Source of the DNA: Halichondria panicea
Lineage: Eukaryota > Porifera > Demospongiae > Suberitida > Halichondriidae
Direction of reading: 5' to 3'
NCBI RefSeq assembly: GCF_963675165.1
Contig: NC_087377.1
Location: 17,092,518 to 17,156,517 of the forward strand
Length of the DNA: 64,000 nt
A program made the position numbers and the translations under genes. The notes beneath the pieces were generated by a model. The model had not been told where the DNA came from. It searched no databases and was given only the letters and a program-made list of their open reading frames with translations. Shown here in pieces: positions 49,501-59,811 of the stretch; position 1 is the stretch's first letter, and the number at the start of each line of letters is the position of its first letter.

Positions 49501-49650
49501 ACCTCCTCAGCAATGGTCTCTCTCCATGGTCCTGGCTATGTCACTGTGGTCTACAAATTATAGTACTGGACAAAGCCTCCACCTAACACTGAGACAATAG
49601 TAGCCATTTGCTCCACGCTTCAAAATGACCACGTGGTTTGCTGATTCAGC
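46589..49650 (-). CDS. Gene X-like exons, distributed
   Basis: Candidate minus-strand exons in transcription order: about 49,410-49,640 (weak: EAWSKW remnant, SDIARTMERDH remnant, LHDKAARKDASLM), 48,693-48,811 (PAM2-like, with an in-frame stop), 47,803-47,884 (DKATVESSASTLQEQ; CFTKLE), 47,241-47,300 (SADSALFKSKSKKSKWLD) and the terminal exon 46,589-46,707 (SDSEEEIDF; KTPTKDLNLL). Each has GT/AG borders, but I could not join all phases. This may be the fullest gene X or a mosaic of remnants. A Lys/Ser-rich basic patch and an acidic tail are the only visible traits. Confidence 0.35.
47885..48692. other. Stretch without recognised exon
   Basis: AT-rich; an 81-aa minus ORF at 48,172-48,417 has no recognisable motif and no splice context. 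Nothing supported. Confidence 0.4.
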
Positions 49651-49746
49651 AGTTATTTGCATGTGATTGAATAAGAAAAGGGGCGTATCTTGTGTAGCTG
49701 TCAAGCTAGCTAGCTGGGTCAACTTAATTAACTTTTAATACTAGCA
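49630..49746. promoter_or_regulatory. Promoter of the third kinase-Kelch type gene, one CACGTG
   Basis: ACCACGTGGTTTGCTGA at 49,629 matches the E-box context of the cassette promoters (CCACGTGGTTTAGC). It lies ~115 bp before the ATG at 49,747. On its other side are decayed minus-strand first-exon sequences, so this was once the same bidirectional promoter. Confidence 0.5.
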
Positions 49747-52700
49747 ATGTTTTCTTTGCGAGATGATGCTGAATTGAGGGAGTTTGTGCTGGAGAATGTG
49801 GAGCACTTTGGAGAGGAGAGAGTTCTAGGAACTGGCTCCTATGGCTCTGTTCAAGAGGTCAGTCACTGCATGCTCTGTTTCTGTGCACTGTCTCTAGTGT
49901 ATCTGCTAGCTATTCAAGTGTGACTGCCTCCATGCACAGGTGATGATCAATGGTGAGGTGTATGCAGCCAAGAAGATCCACGAGGTTCTCCTGGAGACGG
50001 ACGAGCGTGGTGGAGTGGCCAACCTAGCTGGGAACTACCGCCGAGAGTGTCGACTCATGGCTCGCATCCGTCACCCCAACATCACCCAGTTCATTGGGCT
50101 GTGTTTCGTGACTGGCTCTCGACTGCCCCTCCTGGTCATGGAGAGGCTGGACTCAAGTCTGGACGATCTCCTGGAGTCCACCCCCAACATCCCCCTCTCT
50201 GTCACCCAGTACATTCTGGTCTGTGTGGCTCGAGGGCTGCTCCACCTGCATCGTGAGTCCGTGGTCCATCGTGACCTCACTGCCAGGAACGTCCTGCTGA
50301 CGGCATCTCTGAGAGCCAAGATCACAGACTTTGGTAACTCTCGTATCGTGAATCTGGAGCCTGGTCGACTTGCCAGGACTCTGACGAGGTTTCCTGGGAC
50401 ACTGGTGTACATGCCGCCCGAGGCCCTCTCTGACAGAGGCCACAGTGTGTACGGACCCAGTCTGGACGTCTTCTCTTTCGGAGTGCTGCAACTGTTTGCA
50501 CTCACACAAGTACGTGTGTAGTTAATGATATTCATAGGTTAGATTCCTAGTGACCTTTTATGCAGTGAATTACCTTATAAGTAGTGTGGTTGTATGTGTT
50601 GGGGAGATCCCCCTTTAATATTGTTGACCTTCAGCAAATGCATTTTATATGTATGATTGTGAATATACGTGCACTCATTTTCTCCATACATACAGACATA
50701 CATAAAAACAATCATGATAGTCAGTATTCACATGTTCTTCCACTCGTGTCATTGGACTAGGTGTTTCCAGGAGATCTCCTTGCCCCCACGTACAGCGACC
50801 CCAACAACCCAGACCACCTCCTGGCTCGCTCAGAGTTTGAGCGTCGAGGTCCCTACACGGCTCTCCTTGAGAGGAGTCTGCCGGGTGGACGTGAGCACCC
50901 TCTGTTTGGTCTGGTGAGGGAGTGTCTGGCCAACACCCCAGAGAGAAGACCGACTACCGCTGAGCTCCTCTCGTCTCTGGAGGAGGTGGGGAGGGAGATG
51001 GACGGAGGACTGCTCCAGCTGGACATTGCACGAGTGAAGACTGCCAGGACCCTCAGGGCAAAGGAGAAGAGGATAGAGGCTCTACAGGTGAGTCCAGTCC
51101 AGTGAGCTAGTGGGTGCAAGGGTCTGACACTGCATGCTGTACTCTGTTCTCAGAGAGAGGTGGTCCAGAAGGACAGGATACTGGAGAGGAAAGATGAGCA
51201 AATAGTACAGAAAGATGAGCAACTTACTGAGAAAGATGGACTTCTGGCACAAAAAGATGAGCTACTTGTTCAAAAAGATGAGGAAGTAGCGGACAAAGAT
51301 ACTCAACTTGCTAGACAGCAACAGGTCAGCAGAACCAGTTTATTTTGTTTATTATAAGCTATTTTGTTCAACGAGCTAGCATGTTGATAACCTTTTTTCA
51401 TATAGATATTGAATAGTGTCCGTGCTAATGCTGCCACCAAAGATGGTGTGATTGCTGACAAGGACAGACAACTCAGTGAACAAGAGTCAAGGATCGCTGA
51501 TCTCATTTCCCAGAGAGAGGGTGCTCTAGTTGAGAGGGCCGCTCTCTTACAGGTATTATAGTAGTCACCAAATGCACACACTCTTATACGCTAGTATTAT
51601 ACTACAATAATGATATTTGTTTGCGTACATGTAGCTAAGTGTGTCGATGAGATTCCAACAATAGTAGTATACCTCAACAATTGATGCTATTGTATAAATC
51701 ATGTTAAGCCGTAACTACACATCCGTTTGAGTGTGCCTATAATTATGTACTTCCTTTAGCAGAAATTGTTGTTTGTTCTCGTTCTGTTGTAGAATTTCCA
51801 CTAATGATATTCACGTCTGTGTTTGATTCCACCAACGTTCCCTTGTACAGGCACACAGGGAACAAATTGGGCACAAAGATGCTGAGCTGGTCAGGAGAGA
51901 CGCCATCATTCAACAGCAGAGACAGGTGAGACAAAATGCACCATTATATTATTGCAGAGCTATAGTAGAAGCTTTGATCTCTTATAATCGTACTGTACAT
52001 TCTATTAGACTGGTGGGCGTGGCCTCTTAAGCTAATTAGAGAAAGTGATTTAGTGTGCATGCAATTATTGCTACAAGTAACACTCGCTTGTTAGTAGACA
52101 CTATCCTAACTAGTGTTCAAGCTGGCGCTGTGCTAATGCCTCTCGCCATGTTTTTGCTTTCGCTAGAGTATTATATTAGTATTAAAGTTATATAAAGTCA
52201 CTGAGAAGAAAAGACTTATTTACATGCATCTATTGTTGTATTATGTGGCTTACCAGGACCTCAAGAACGAAGAAAATTGATTCTTCCAGGATCTGTAGTT
52301 CAGTGTATATAATATCTAAGACCTGTGTACATGCATATTGTTATCTATATTGTTATATGGTAGTGTTTTGTGGCTTACCAGGCCCTCAAGACAAAGATGA
52401 TTCTGCCAGGAGGATCTTGGATATTATTTTCTCACACATGGGAATGAGCGCGCATGCGCATTACATCCACAGGAATAATTAAAGGGTGTGTCCAAAGAGA
52501 TCAATTTCACAAATGGCTACACTCTGGCTACTGCTAGCTAGCTGTTTTAACATATATTTTCTGAGTATTGTAGCTAACAAAAAGCTAGCGCTTTAGTGCA
52601 AGGCTAACTCATATGTTGAATAGAAAGTTTGTGTGGACAGATGATGCTATGAAAGATTCTGAAGAGACTGCAACAGCCTTCAATGTGAGTCAAACTAGCC

Positions 52701-53844
52701 ATAACTCGAGAAAGAAGCTTTAGTTTGCTAATCCACGAATCAAAATCCAAGAGAACGTGGCTAGAAGCCTATAGAAGCTGTTAGTTTTCGTTACATTGCA
52801 ACCGTTGAGCAGTTATAGCTGGAATACACACACACACAGACAGACACACACACAGTCAGTTTTACCGTATCCCTCGTGCGGCTACGCCTCGAGGCATAAT
52901 TACACTCATTCATTATTCAGGGTCCCCCTCCCAGAGAGTTGAGACCTTCACTCACTCTGAAATGGAGAAGAGGAAAAGACATGCCAATCGAGATGGGTAC
53001 CACGGTACAGAGTGTTGTTATCGGTGACACGGTGTATGTTGGTGGAGGTGATGCAGTCAATTATCGTGACTTGTGTACAGTGATGAAGCTCGAGCAAGAT
53101 CAATGGACCAAACTACCAGAGTACACTGCCAGGTGCTTTGCTATGACATCACTCGCTAATCAACTAGTGCTGGTGGGAGGATGGGATCTAAGAAACAACA
53201 AACCAACCAATCAACTAGCAGTGTTTGAATCAGGGGAATGGACTCACCCGTACCCACCAATGAACATTGCTCGTGGTTCCTCAACAGCTGTCTCCTTCAA
53301 CAACCGCATCATTGTAGCTGGTGGGCGTGATGATAAAGTACGTATCTCCTCTGTGGAGGTGTTGGACGTGGCATCAAGAAGATGGTACATTGCTCAGTCA
53401 CTACCTAACCCACAATCAGGACTGAAATCGACTCTCATAGAAAACACCCTCTACCTAATGGTAGGGGTGGATCACACTGGGACAACCGAGACAGTGTACC
53501 ACGTCGACCTCAATGAACTCATTGCAAAGGCCCATTCGAACCTGGACACACCCACTCTCTGGCAGACCTTACAGGAAGCACCACTCATGTGGTCAGCTCC
53601 TCTCAGTATTGGGAGGTCACTATTAGCCGTTGCTGGAGCGGACGACAGAGGCAACCCAAGTTCATCGATCCACCTCTACCAGCCTGACACCAGGAGGTGG
53701 GTGAAAGTGGGAGACCTGCCTACTGCACGATACTACTGCACATGCTCAGTACTTCCTAGTGGAGAGGTCATTGTAGCCGGAGGAAAGACAAAACTATTTA
53801 GTAATTATGTTAAAACAGTTGAATTCTTTTGTATAAGCGATTAA
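49747..53844 (+). CDS. Kinase-coiled coil-Kelch protein (no death domain)
   Basis: Exons 49747-49857, 49940-50509, 50761-51087, 51154-51324, 51406-51552, 51851-51925 and 52921-53844, all phase 0, give 774 aa. Kinase: GTGSYGSV, YAAKKI, RECRLMARIRHPNI, HRDLTARN (tyrosine-kinase-like catalytic loop), TDFGNSR, YMPPEA, DVFSFG. A long coiled coil of KDEQLTEKDGLLAQKDELL-type heptads follows, then the shared [12 protein letters not shown] exon and a Kelch propeller of ~307 aa. The kinase is only distantly like the 20 kb family, but the last linker exon and Kelch exon are close paralogs of it. The intron before the Kelch exon carries an inserted element (52,110-52,898). All catalytic motifs are present. 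Confidence 0.92.
52110..52898 (-). mobile_element. Dispersed non-autonomous element, copy c, with TAA duplication
   Basis: Inserted into the intron before the Kelch exon. Empty site at 22,130 and 36,726: ATCCTAATTACAC. Filled site: ATCCTAA, then CTAGTGTTCAAGC ... GCCTCGAGGCA, then TAATTACAC. The 3-bp TAA duplication fits the TWA target of PIF/Harbinger-type elements, though the two ends are not obvious inverted repeats. Confidence 0.85.
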
Positions 53845-54214
53845 TTAGTTATTGTAATATGTTGTGCATTGTTAACTATCTTTTTGAAAAAAGTTTTCTA
53901 ATTAAGTTCGCATATTTCGTTTATTTTTATTCGAACTGTTGATCTATAAGTGCTAAATACCGTATAGCGCGAAATTTTTGAGGCATTTATATTTTGTGGA
54001 TAGGCCTCTTTTCGTTGCACAATGTTCGCGGAATGACTGCTTACCGGAAGCCACGCCTTAAATATTTGCACGTTATAAGCAGGTAAGAGAAAATTAAGTT
54101 GCAACAGAATTTTATCGCATATAATTATAGTTATTATGATGACATGAAGTGGTACATACATAATTACATTGCCAGAAAATAGTACAAAAACAGACAAAAT
54201 AATATTTAACAGTC
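53845..54214. other. Spacer with a MITE end
   Basis: Holds TACCGTATAGCGCGAAAT at about 53,959, a terminus of the MITE family at 7063, and sequence matching the other Kelch/gene X spacers. No gene. Confidence 0.5.
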
Positions 54215-54642
54215 TCATAACAAGTTCAGGTCCTTGGTTGGGGTCTTGTCCGAGGGTAGGGTGGACGCCTTCTCCCAGAATCCAAAGTCTATCTCCTCTT
54301 CCGAGTCAGACAGTGAGGGGTGGGGCTCGGGAACTGAGGGGTTAAAGAGTCACATGGTCATAGTCATACTGAGTGGAAGTTAATTTGAGGGCTTAGGAAT
54401 TTAGTAAGGGGTGAGAAAATCACATGATAACAGTAGCTATAATTTATACAGGCTAAATGCAAAATGGCTCAACTATGATAAAAGGGACACCACACAACAC
54501 ATGTACTGGTATACAATATGTACGTACTTACATTATGAATACTAGAATAATCGTAAGAGTCAGTTAAAGTGATACCTTTTGTGAAGAATGAGAGCTGCTG
54601 AGCTTTGACACTCTCCAGGAACTTGTCAAAGTCCTCCTCGTC
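54215..54642 (-). pseudogene. Gene X fragment, cassette 4
   Basis: The terminal exon 54,215-54,333 (SDSEEEIDFGFWEKAS; KTPTKDLNLL) and an upstream exon about 54,576-54,642 (DEEDFDKFLESVKAQQ; LSFFTK, donor GTATCA). The second exon is not present in cassettes 1-3, while the PEDLYQPG exon present there is missing here. This shows different exon losses per cassette. Confidence 0.5.
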
Positions 54643-55256
54643 CTGAGTCAGTGTTTTGTAGCCAGGATAAACAACACATGGACACATTCAAACTGGTAGT
54701 GTGATGAAGGGTCTGGTACACGTACTGTACAATGTCATGTACAAATATTGTGAGCTAGTGTTCTCAATTGACACACGTTTCCCTGTACACACCTAAACTG
54801 CATACATTGAAGCATACCTTGTATACAAGTGCATGTACATACAGACTAGTAAGCATGCTAGGTTCCCATTCTTTGTACTGTACATTCAATAGTACACAGT
54901 CAACTCATTGCACTGCATAACTACACATTATACACAAGTACCTTGTTCTTGATGAAGGTTCTTCTCAATGCCAGCTAATGGTTAGCTCATGCACAAGCAG
55001 TCGATTACCAGGCCAACTTTCGAGAAGTGCGGCTTGAGATGGAGGCTAGGCTGCACATAATTATAATGGGCGTGGTTACATATAAATGGGCTTTGCTACA
55101 ATATTTTTCTCAAAGAGCTCCACACAAATATCATGTATAAAAACTATGTATACATAATAATACTGACAATGTAGCTATAGTAAGTGAAGGGGAGATTACT
55201 AAAAAACACACGTTAAAACTAGAACAGTATAAACAGTCCACAATTATAATATACTG

Positions 55257-57685
55257 TACACTACTGTTGAGAGGATTGGTCCACCGTTTCCATAGACATT
55301 GAATCTTGCCCGGGGCTACCAGCACTTGAGTTGCTTGTGAGCACATTCTGAGCCAGAATCAGAGTGTTGAGCAGACTAGCAGCAGCCGCGGCAGAGAGAC
55401 CACCACCACCACCACCACCGCCATTGTTGTTGGCTTGTGACAGCATGGAGGATTTCGGTAAGGGAGTGGACGGAGAAGTGGTCGTGCTCGCAATGGAGGA
55501 TAGAGTTTGTACGAGTGAGCTTAAGAGTGGTGTGTTTGGATTAGAGGCTCCAGAAGGCAGCGATGGTTGTTGTTGTAGGGATGAGACTCAACTGGGTATG
55601 GGAAGAACAATAACAACTGGTAATTATCGTGCTTAGGGCATGTACAATGAAGCTGAGCCAATTGGCAAAACGAATGAACCTTGACCTCACACACACACAC
55701 ACACGAACACCTACTGTACAGTATAAATAAAAGACGTTTACAGCATGGATGGATAGCCTCCATACAACAAATATGTTATTAGTTTTAGAAGTGGCAGATT
55801 TGATGTTAAAGCTTCGTAACTGTACTTTGTGGGAAATGCTGATTATGACCACGTACGTACATGTACATCTGTTGTACACTATAACTTTCAGTATTGAATT
55901 TGCATCACCTTCATTGTGTGCAGCCTTCCTCTGAGCTTCCCTGTTGGCGGCCATATCTCCAGACCTGCAAACCAACCACCATAATAACAACACTCCTCAC
56001 AGTTACCGTATTACTAGAATGTTTTACGAGCATATGCGAATTTTTAAACAATAAAATCGCAAAACCTAATTTCGGGTAAATACACACGATCCTTGCCAGA
56101 ACGCAATAGTTAGATCGCAAAGGGTTGCCGATTTGGCTGATTCGCAAGGGTTTTTCACCCGTAGCAAAATATTCTAGTAATACTGTATGTAGCAAGAATG
56201 ATGCTTTCCCTAACATACTGTCATACATGTTATGCAGAGGTAGGCAATCACATGAACTGTGTACTCACAACTGCATTTCAACGATGGGGTCGACCGTGTG
56301 ATAATCCATAGTTGATATCCCGCTCATCTTGGGTGCTATAGGTCGACCCATTGCATGCAGTATCTCAGCACTACTGGATGGTGGGATCATCACATACAGA
56401 GGACCTCAACACACACAACAACATAGTAAAAACTGACTATTTTTCAACACCACTTCCAAGAAACCTTATTTTTATATCAAACATTAGCAATAATACTCAT
56501 GGTTCTACATGTAATTAGTATGTACAAGCACTTGAATAACTTATCGAGGACTATAACTTTTGGATTTGGCAAAAAAGCAATCGTCACACTGATAAATTTG
56601 GCCTTCTTTATTCACCATTAATTTTTGGCCAGACTCTGAACCAGATGAGGTGCTCCTAGTGATGAGGAACTGAGATGAGGGGGTGGTCTGTCCACCTTGC
56701 TGCATCTGGATGAGGGCATGGCCTATAGCGTTGAGGGTGGAGCCATCCTCAGAGGTCATGTCAGAGGGCAAACCATCATCGCTAGTTAGCGTGTGGACCT
56801 CCTGTGTGAGTGGGCGGGAACAACAAGTGTGTGTGTGTGTGTTCGTTATTTGGGAGGTAGTTACCATCATGCAAATTCTAACCATGTAATACGAAAGCGA
56901 AAATAATACGAAAACGAAAAGTCCTAGGATACCTTTAAAAAAGCGTTTTAAGTGCTAGTTTTTATATGTTACTTGGTGTGAAGTGTGTGTGTGTGTGTTA
57001 CCTGGGTATCATGCACAAGACCAAAGTTAGGGCCCAAGTCACTGGCCTGTAGCTGCTCCACACTCTCCCCATCATCACTCTGACTTATCTCTATCTCAAA
57101 CTGTGAACTGGGTACCACCTCTTCAGTAGCGATAGTAAACGTCTCCACGTCGGTCGGCTCTGTCCCTACGTGTAGTATCTCTGTATTAAAACAGTTTTTA
57201 AGTATTTGCTTTTATGTTACTTGGTGTGAACTCTGTGTGGGTACATACCTGGGTATCATGCACAAGACCAAAGTTAGGGTCCACATTATAACCAACTACA
57301 CATTATACACAAGTACCGTACTTGTTCAATTTAAGGCGACCCTCCAAATATGCGACACCCTCGATCTTAGGTAATTTTCTGACCTCTAAAAGTAGCGACT
57401 GCTGCGTGTGACAATTATATTTTTATGTCGCGTCCTAAATAGAGGTCAAACCACAGCCTCGATTCCAGGCCGCTAGAAACAATATAATTTTAAGCATCCT
57501 ATAATCGAGGATAGTAGAGTAACCTCCAATTAGATGCGACCCTCTAAATATGTGACACCAGGAATTTTTCTCAACCTCCAAAAGAAATGACCTCTCGCTT
57601 TGTAATTTAATATTTATGAATAACTGTACCTTGTTAATGTTCTTGATGAAGGTTCCTCAGTAGTCCCTGTCCATGGACTCATGTC
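55257..57685 (-). CDS. USF-like transcription-factor gene, copy U4
   Basis: Exons parallel U2: tail ~55,257-55,585 (Gly8 instead of Gly9), ~55,911-55,966 (AANREAQRKA; A for T before HNE), a YVMIPPSSS-type exon at ~56,272-56,408, a Gln-rich exon at ~56,616-56,799, an acidic exon at ~57,000-57,178, a small duplicate exon at ~57,248-57,294 and a start exon near 57,620-57,690. The Gln-rich exon is followed by GTGAAT, as in U1. It is diverged by substitutions and small indels from U2 and U3, so it is an older duplicate. The plus-strand partner gene is missing on its promoter side. Confidence 0.5.
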
Positions 57686-57794
57686 TTCAGCCTCCACCAA
57701 TACAGACAAATAGTTTGACCACTTGCTCAGAGCTTCAAAATTGACAGCACAATTTCTTTTTCTCTCTAGCTAGCTCTGGAAGTGAAAGACCAGC

Positions 57795-57829
57795 CACGTG
57801 GTTTAGCAATGTATGTGTTATCCCACGTG
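57795..57829. promoter_or_regulatory. Orphan half of a bidirectional promoter, two CACGTG E-boxes
   Basis: CACGTG at 57,795 and 57,824 in the same context as the other cassettes. Cassette similarity ends at about 57,880 (GAGGGCGGGTCTCGTTG then unrelated sequence), so no death-domain kinase gene follows. Confidence 0.5.
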
Positions 57830-57880
57830 ACAGCTATTGTTTATTCTGCAGAGAAAGAGGGCGGGTCTCGTTGTGATATA

Positions 57881-58330
57881 ATGCATGATTTGAGAGCACA
57901 TGAATTGTGTGTGTTCCGTGGTAAGGGATGACATAAGTAAAATAACTTATACCCTGAGCTGAGCTGTGGCCGGGCCATGCCTTGCCTCGAGACCAGGCCT
58001 GTTGATCTTTACTTATATACCTCTCAGCTTTTGGAGTGATAGTTATTGCGCGTGTACAGTGTAATCTCGCGGACCCTTGGAGACCCTGTTATATTATAAC
58101 CTCTGGCTTGCGAGACTATGTACAGTGTATGTTATAATTTTGGCGGGTAATTATTTTTCAAGGGTAAACTCTATAATGAACAGGCACTTTTTGCGGTTGA
58201 TATTTTCGCGGGTTGGTGCAATTTATGAAATGCACATTGACAAAACATAATTATTAGCACTCGAAGATTATACCCGCCATATACATGTACCATATAGGTA
58301 GATATGCATGTGTGTGTGTGTGTGTCCACA
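57881..58330. other. Unique spacer after the cassette array
   Basis: No exon seen. Contains a GGCGGGTAATTATTTTTCAAGG-type MITE-like stretch around 58,140-58,275 (ends TTGGCGGGTAA and TACCCGCCATA). Confidence 0.45.
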
Positions 58331-58332
58331 AA

Positions 58333-59371
58333 GTTCCTTACATCAAGGTAAATTCCTTACAAATGGCAGACTGTGAGTTGAGTGCATGCGGTTATATGGG
58401 TTGCATGTATATGTGCATTCTTTACGTAGAGATAAATTCCTTACACATGCAGCGTCTGTTGTGTATACATGCATGTATATACATGTCCTAAAAGTTCCTT
58501 ACATGAGTATAAATTCCTTACAATGTGTGCCAATCACACATACATGCATGCATGCATGTGGGTGTGCATGTGTACATAATTATGTATATATTTATATATA
58601 TATATATGTCCCTGACAGTTCCTTACATAAGGATAAATTGCTTACAAATATAATTATAGTTGCAATTTTGTTGTATATGCATGCATGCATGCATGTGTAT
58701 GTCCTGAAAGTTCCTTACAATAAGGAGAAATTCCTTACAAGTATTGTGTATCACATGTGCAGGCATGTATGTGTATCACATGTGGGTGTGCATCACATGT
58801 GTGTATGCCTGAAAAAGTTCCTTACATAAGGAGAAATTCCTTACAAATAAATGATGGTGTCCAATTTTATTGTGTATCACATGTGGGTGTGCATCACATG
58901 TGTGTATGCCTGAGAGTTCCTTACATAAGGAGAAATTCCTTACAAATAAATTATGGTGTCCAATTTTATTGTGTATCACATGTGGGTGTGCATCACATGT
59001 GTGTATGCCTGAAAGTTCCTTACATAAGGAGAAATTCCTTACAAATAAATTATGGTGTCCAATTTTATTGTGTATCACATGTGGGTGTGCATCACATGTG
59101 TGTATGCCTGAAAGTTCCTTACATAAGGAGAAATTCCTTACAAATAAATTATGGTGTCCAATTTTATTGTGTATCACATGTGGGTGTGCATCACATGTGC
59201 ATGTGTATGCCTGAGAGTTCCTTACATAAGGAGAAATTCCTTACAAATAAAATATTAGTGTCCGCATTGTGTATAATTATACATGCATGCATGCATGTGC
59301 ATGGGTGTGCATGCATCACATGTGTGTATATGTTCTGAAAGTTCCTTACATAAAGAGAAATTCCTTACAAT
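58333..59371. repeat. Array of a 30-bp hairpin motif, eleven units
   Basis: GTTCCTTACATAAGGAGAAA followed by TTCCTTACAA recurs at about 58,333, 58,417 (diverged), 58,494, 58,619, 58,710, 58,817, 58,916, 59,015, 59,114, 59,217 and 59,341. The central units have an exact 99-bp period; outer ones are spaced 75-125 bp with unrelated or CATG-rich spacers. TCCTTA/TAAGGA inside the motif is an inverted repeat. The long ORFs on both strands come from a period divisible by three. Confidence 0.9.
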
Positions 59372-59811
59372 GGTTTAATTGGATGCAGGAGCGCAAAGAA
59401 GATATTATACAGCTGTTCAACTGACTGACATGCATGCACTAAGAAGAGAATTTTACTGGTATACTTATACGTTATATGCATGCATGTGTATATATATGCA
59501 TGCATGTATAAATTATACTAACCCTAACCCTCACCCTATATACATGTTATTTATTGATACACGACGATAAAATTATATTTTATTAGCACTACATGTATAT
59601 AATAATACACTGACTTTGCTATATTCATTACGATCAATCGATAATCGCATGAATAAAGAATATATAATTATGATGTGATTAAATGATTTACTGCCAGAAA
59701 AAGAGTTGAAATCAACATAATGCATGCACATGCGCATGCTGAAACGCAAAACAGATTAATATATATAATTATATATAGTCAGTCGTATTTCGAATTATTA
59801 AGTTTCATTAG
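59372..59811. other. AT-rich spacer with a short CTAACCC run
   Basis: Contains ACTAACCCTAACCCTCACCC near 59,516 (two telomere-like units) and many ATGCATGC words. No gene recognised. Confidence 0.5.

Noticed and set aside
50047-50535. Long ORFs opposite to or overlapping the 49.9-50.5 kb kinase exon
   Set aside because: Shadows of a GC-richer exon; the kinase frame contains all conserved motifs.
53898-54218. 106-aa minus ORF
   Set aside because: AT-rich spacer containing a MITE end; composition and lack of motifs argue against coding.
58757-59338. 193-aa plus-strand and 133-aa minus-strand repeat proteins
   Set aside because: The repeat period is 99 bp, divisible by three, so all frames without a stop in one unit stay open. 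No start or splice support and the motif is conserved at DNA level.
58333-59371. CRISPR array
   Set aside because: Repeat-spacer look is superficial: spacers are mostly the same sequence, period is ~99 bp, host is eukaryotic and there are no cas genes.
59514-59536. Telomere
   Set aside because: Only two CTAACCC units inside normal sequence; too short to be more than an interstitial word.
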